18,733 nucleotides of DNA, taken from NCBI GenBank assembly GCA_039920165.1, contig JBDSEG010000225.1, forward strand, positions 1-18,733, in the 5' to 3' direction. Of the stretch, positions 14,585 to 18,733 are shown piece after piece; position 1 is the first letter of the stretch, and the number at the start of each line of letters is the position of its first letter. The notes beneath the pieces were generated by a model. That model saw only the letters and a program-made list of their open reading frames with translations, ran no database searches and was not told the origin of the DNA. The stretch comes from JBDSEG01 sp039920165 (lineage in GTDB: Bacteria > Pseudomonadota > Gammaproteobacteria > Burkholderiales > Burkholderiaceae_C). The translations under genes were made by a program, and so were the position numbers.

Positions 14585-14632
14585 TCGCAGCGATACATCG
14601 TCTCGAGGGGTGCGACGACGAAGTTGCGTCGC

Positions 14633-14638
14633 TAGAAT
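14633..14638 (+). promoter_or_regulatory. -10-like TAGAAT upstream of lptA
   Basis: TAGAAT matches the sigma-70 -10 consensus at 5 of 6 positions. It lies 22 nt before the lptA ATG, in the 76-bp gap after dsbA, and probably starts the lptA-lptB transcript. The same hexamer stands before argS. A matching -35 box is not evident. Confidence 0.45.
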
Positions 14639-14660
14639 GACCTGCAAGTTTCATGCCCCT

Positions 14661-15329
14661 ATGACGACTCCCCTGTCTTCGCCCCTCACGCCGCATTCCT
14701 TGTCGTGTCTGCTGCTGCGCGCCGGGCTGGTGGCCCTGGCCGCATTCGGTTCGCCAGCACAGGCGGAACGTGCCGACCGCTTCAAGCCGCTCACCGTCGA
14801 GGCGCGCGAGCCGGGCAAGATAGACCTGCAAAAGCAGATCGTCGAATTCAACGGCGATGTCGTGGTGACCAAGGGAACGATGCTGATCCGCGCCGGGCGG
14901 ATCGAGATGCGCGAGACGCCCGACGGCTACCACACCGCGGTCGCGCTCGGAACGCCGGCCAAGCCGGCCACCTTTCGGCAAAAGCGCGATGGCGTCGACG
15001 AGTACATCGAAGGCGAGGCTGAGCGGCTCGAATACGACGCGCGCAGCGATACGGTGCGCTTCGTCAACAACGCGACCGTGCGGCGCACCCGCGCAGGCCT
15101 ATCGGCCGACGAGATCAGCGGCAACCTCGTGACCTACGACAACACGAGCGAAGTCTTCAGCGTCTCCGGCGGTGCGCGCCCGACCGCGGCGAACCCGAAC
15201 GGGCGCGTTCGCGCCGTGCTGACGCCGCGCGAAGGTTCGCCGGCGGCCGCCGAAGCGGCGCGCGCCGCGGCCTCCGCAGCCGGCACGACGCTGCGCACCG
15301 CACCGGCACTCGCGGAGCCGCGGCCGTGA
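14661..15329 (+). CDS. lptA: LPS transport periplasmic protein LptA
   Basis: This 222-residue periplasmic bridge protein carries lipopolysaccharide between the inner and outer membrane. A signal peptide (about 1-35, ending SPAQA-E) precedes an OstA/LptA beta-jellyroll domain (about 40-180). That domain begins RFKPLTVEAREPGKIDLQKQ, continues IVEFNGDVVVTKGTM and has the typical EYIEGEAERLEYD and DEISGNLVTYDNTSE strands. The C-terminus is an Ala-rich tail without clear structure. The ATG at 14661 was chosen for its signal peptide; an in-frame ATG at 14637 overlaps the -10-like box. The stop overlaps the lptB GTG. lptC, often the preceding gene, is absent here. Confidence 0.93.
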   Translation: MTTPLSSPLTPHSLSCLLLRAGLVALAAFGSPAQAERADRFKPLTVEAREPGKIDLQKQIVEFNGDVVVTKGTMLIRAGRIEMRETPDGYHTAVALGTPAKPATFRQKRDGVDEYIEGEAERLEYDARSDTVRFVNNATVRRTRAGLSADEISGNLVTYDNTSEVFSVSGGARPTAANPNGRVRAVLTPREGSPAAAEAARAAASAAGTTLRTAPALAEPRP

Positions 15330-16102
15330 ACGCCGCCGCGGCCGACGCGGGGTTGCGCCCGCCGCCGCGCCTGGAGGCCATCGGGCTGCAGAAATCGTAC
15401 GGCGCGCGCAAGGTCGTGAAGGACGTGCACCTCGCGGTCGGCAGCGGCGAGGTGGTGGGCCTGCTCGGCCCCAACGGCGCCGGCAAGACGACGAGCTTCT
15501 ACATGATCGTCGGCCTGGTGCGCGCCGATGCGGGGCATATCAGCATCGAGGGCCAGCGCGTCGAGCGGCTGCCGATCCACCGCCGCTCGCGCATGGGCCT
15601 GGGCTACCTGCCGCAGGAAGCTTCGATCTTTCGCAAGCTGACGGTGCAGGAAAATATCCGTGCCGTGCTCGAGTTGCAGGTCGGCCCCGACGGCCGTGCG
15701 TTTGCGCCGGCGCTGATCGAGGCGCGGCTGGAGGAATTGCTCGGCGACCTCGGGATCGCTAAGCTGCGCGATTCGCCGGCCCCCTCGCTGTCGGGCGGCG
15801 AGCGGCGCCGGGTCGAGATCGCACGGGCCCTGGCGACGCAGCCGCGCTTCATCCTGCTCGACGAGCCGTTTGCCGGCGTCGACCCGATCGCGGTGATCGA
15901 GATCCAGCGCATCATCGGTTTTCTCAAGGGCCGCGGGATCGGCGTGCTGATCACCGACCACAACGTGCGCGAGACACTCGGCATCTGCGACCGCGCCTAC
16001 ATCATCAGCGACGGCCGGGTCCTGGCCGAGGGCACGCCGGACGAGCTCGTCGCCAACGCCGACGTGCGCAAGGTCTATCTCGGCGAACATTTTCGGATGT
16101 GA
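15326..16102 (+). CDS. lptB: LPS export ABC transporter ATPase LptB
   Basis: This 258-residue cytoplasmic ATPase powers LPS extraction together with LptF, LptG and LptC. All ABC motifs are present: Walker A GPNGAGKTT (48-56), Q-loop LPQEAS, signature LSGGERRR (155-162), Walker B ILLDEPFAGVDP (Glu180) and the switch His212 in ITDHNVRET. The GTG start overlaps the lptA stop (GTGA) and has GGAG at 8 nt spacing. An in-frame N-terminal extension of about 14 residues precedes the usual family start. The next gene in many relatives, rpoN, follows after a dispersed repeat. Confidence 0.96.
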   Translation: MNAAAADAGLRPPPRLEAIGLQKSYGARKVVKDVHLAVGSGEVVGLLGPNGAGKTTSFYMIVGLVRADAGHISIEGQRVERLPIHRRSRMGLGYLPQEASIFRKLTVQENIRAVLELQVGPDGRAFAPALIEARLEELLGDLGIAKLRDSPAPSLSGGERRRVEIARALATQPRFILLDEPFAGVDPIAVIEIQRIIGFLKGRGIGVLITDHNVRETLGICDRAYIISDGRVLAEGTPDELVANADVRKVYLGEHFRM

Positions 16103-16104
16103 CC

Positions 16105-16216
16105 ATGGGCCCCCGAGCTTGTGGCTTCGCCCCTTCGCTACCCCCTGGACCACTGGGGTGCCCCTTCGTGGCCCTAGGGGCCGCGCCCCGTCTCGGGGCG
16201 GCCCTGCGGCGGGACC
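16105..16216. repeat. Dispersed G+C-rich repeat between lptB and rpoN
   Basis: The whole lptB-rpoN gap has the look of a dispersed Burkholderiales repeat: GGGCCCCCGAGCTTG, then TTCGCCCCTTCGCTACCCCC, then G+C-rich inverted repeats. One hairpin pairs ACCCC near 16140 with GGGGT near 16157. A stronger one pairs GGGCCGCGCCCCG (about 16178-16190) with CGGGGCGGCCC (about 16194-16204). It stays open in the rpoN frame, so no stop codon separates it from rpoN. Copies elsewhere in the genome are expected but were not checked. Confidence 0.6.
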
Positions 16217-16217
16217 G

Positions 16218-17771
<1,554 letters not shown>

Positions 17772-17813
17772 TGCGCGCCGCGGTGATTGCCGCGCGGGGA
17801 CTGCGGGGTTGAC

Positions 17814-18733
17814 ATGGCGCTGCCCCTGTTCCTGCCCTGCGCGGCCGGGGTCGAGTCGTACCTCGCGGCCGAGATCGGCGCGTTGATGCCGCCAGCGCGG
17901 CTCGCCACCGGACGCGGCGGCGTCGGCCTGGACGGCGATCCGCGCGACGTGATGCTGCTCAACCTGCACACCCGTCTCGCGCAGCGCGTGCTGGCGCAGG
18001 TGGCGCAGGGCGATTACCGCGACGAGGACGACCTGTACGCACTGGCGCGCAGCGTCGACTGGACCCAGTGGATCACGCCGCAGCACACCCTGCGGGTCGA
18101 TACCACGGCGCAGCACAGCCCCTTGCGCAGCCTCAATTTCGCCGCGCTGCGGATCAAGGACGGCGTGTGCGATGCCCTGCGCGATGTCACCGGCGAACGA
18201 CCGAGCGTGGACCTGCGCCAGCCCGATCTGCCGCTCGTCCTGCACGTCGACGCGACCCATGCGGCGCTGTATGTCGATACCTCGGGCGAGCCGCTCTTCA
18301 AGCGCGGCTGGCGCGAGGACGTGGGCGAGGCGCCGCTGAAGGAAACCCTCGCCGCCGCGATGCTCGCCGCGGCCGGCTGGCAAGGCCGGCCCGATGCCGG
18401 CGGCGCGCTGCACGACCCGATGTGCGGCTCGGGAACGATCGCGATCGAGGCCGCGCAGATCGCCTGCGGCATCGCGCCGGGCCTGCAGCGCCGCTTCGCT
18501 TTCGAGCGCACCCTGCCGTTTTCGAGCGATGCGATGCGCGGCGATCTGCAGCGCCTGCGCAGCCAGGCGCAAACCCGCATCCACGCGAGCGCGGTGCCGA
18601 TCTTCGCCAGCGATGTCTCGCAGCGCATGGTCGATTTCGCGCGCCGCAATGCGCAGCGCGCCGGGGTCGCCGCCGCGATCGAGTTCCACGGCGGCGATGC
18701 GCTCGAACGCGCCGCGCCGGTGCTCTCGGCCGA
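17814..18733 (+). CDS. rlmL: 23S rRNA methyltransferase RlmL-like (3' end cut by window)
   Basis: The 306 codons visible belong to a THUMP-domain, SAM-dependent RNA methyltransferase. RlmL makes m2G2445 in 23S rRNA. The N-terminus MALPLFLPCAAGVESYLAAE fits the family. The THUMP region (about 45-155) contains HSPLRSLNFAALRIKDGVCD. The segment LYVDTSGEPLFKRGWRED precedes the methyltransferase domain, whose SAM/target-base motif is DPMCGSGTIAIEAAQIACGI (from residue 201). The frame stays open to the window edge, so it is not known whether an RlmK domain follows. It starts 42 bp after rpoN and may be co-transcribed. Confidence 0.93.
   Translation, partial: MALPLFLPCAAGVESYLAAEIGALMPPARLATGRGGVGLDGDPRDVMLLNLHTRLAQRVLAQVAQGDYRDEDDLYALARSVDWTQWITPQHTLRVDTTAQHSPLRSLNFAALRIKDGVCDALRDVTGERPSVDLRQPDLPLVLHVDATHAALYVDTSGEPLFKRGWREDVGEAPLKETLAAAMLAAAGWQGRPDAGGALHDPMCGSGTIAIEAAQIACGIAPGLQRRFAFERTLPFSSDAMRGDLQRLRSQAQTRIHASAVPIFASDVSQRMVDFARRNAQRAGVAAAIEFHGGDALERAAPVLSA

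Noticed and set aside
17772..17813. Possible terminator between rpoN and the RlmL-like gene
   Set aside because: G+C-rich bases there can pair only imperfectly and no T-run follows, so I could not support a terminator.

Overview
The window is high-GC DNA that reads as the chromosome of a betaproteobacterium, probably Burkholderiales. Three things suggest this: the argS / SPOR-domain / dsbA block, the lptA-lptB-rpoN block, and the style of the dispersed G+C-rich repeats. This assignment rests on protein character and gene order only; no database comparison was possible.

Left part (1-2472, + strand). The window opens inside an RskA-type anti-sigma factor. A gene-poor stretch follows, then the decayed remnant of a NERD-domain/UvrD-like helicase gene that has lost most of its middle. 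Next is an intact EamA/DMT-family transporter with a very histidine-rich C-terminal tail.

Chromate island (2488-6286, - strand). A four-gene operon is read right to left: chrB (regulator), chrA (chromate efflux), a fused superoxide dismutase-rhodanese protein, and a stand-alone ChrB C-terminal-domain protein. Two of the junctions are ATGA stop/start overlaps and the third is a 16-nt gap with a good ribosome binding site. A perfect palindrome (TGTGAT-N4-ATCACA) lies just upstream of chrB and is the natural candidate operator. The set joins sensing (ChrB), export (ChrA) and probable handling of oxidative or sulfur stress (SOD-rhodanese). The convergent His-rich transporter ends 15 bp from the end of this operon.

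Metabolic and regulatory middle (6310-11359, - strand). A long imperfect inverted repeat separates the chr promoter from glcB (malate synthase G). A 2-haloacid dehalogenase-type HAD protein lies just upstream of glcB and is probably co-transcribed with it. A secreted three-repeat PsiF-family protein follows, with a strong hairpin downstream of it, and then a Ser/Thr protein kinase fused to a cyclic-nucleotide-binding domain.

Housekeeping right part (11442-18733, + strand). argS, a SPOR-domain membrane protein and dsbA form one block. lptA, lptB and rpoN form the next, with a dispersed G+C-rich repeat inserted between lptB and rpoN. The window ends inside an RlmL-like 23S rRNA methyltransferase gene. 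lptC does not precede lptA and the usual hpf/ptsN genes do not follow rpoN, so a commonly seen gene cluster is broken at both ends here.

The most interesting item is the chromate operon: the SOD-rhodanese fusion with an atypical SOD active site, the second short ChrB-like protein, the palindromic operator candidate and the adjacent His-tailed transporter. I found no CRISPR array, no tRNA or rRNA gene, and no intact insertion sequence.
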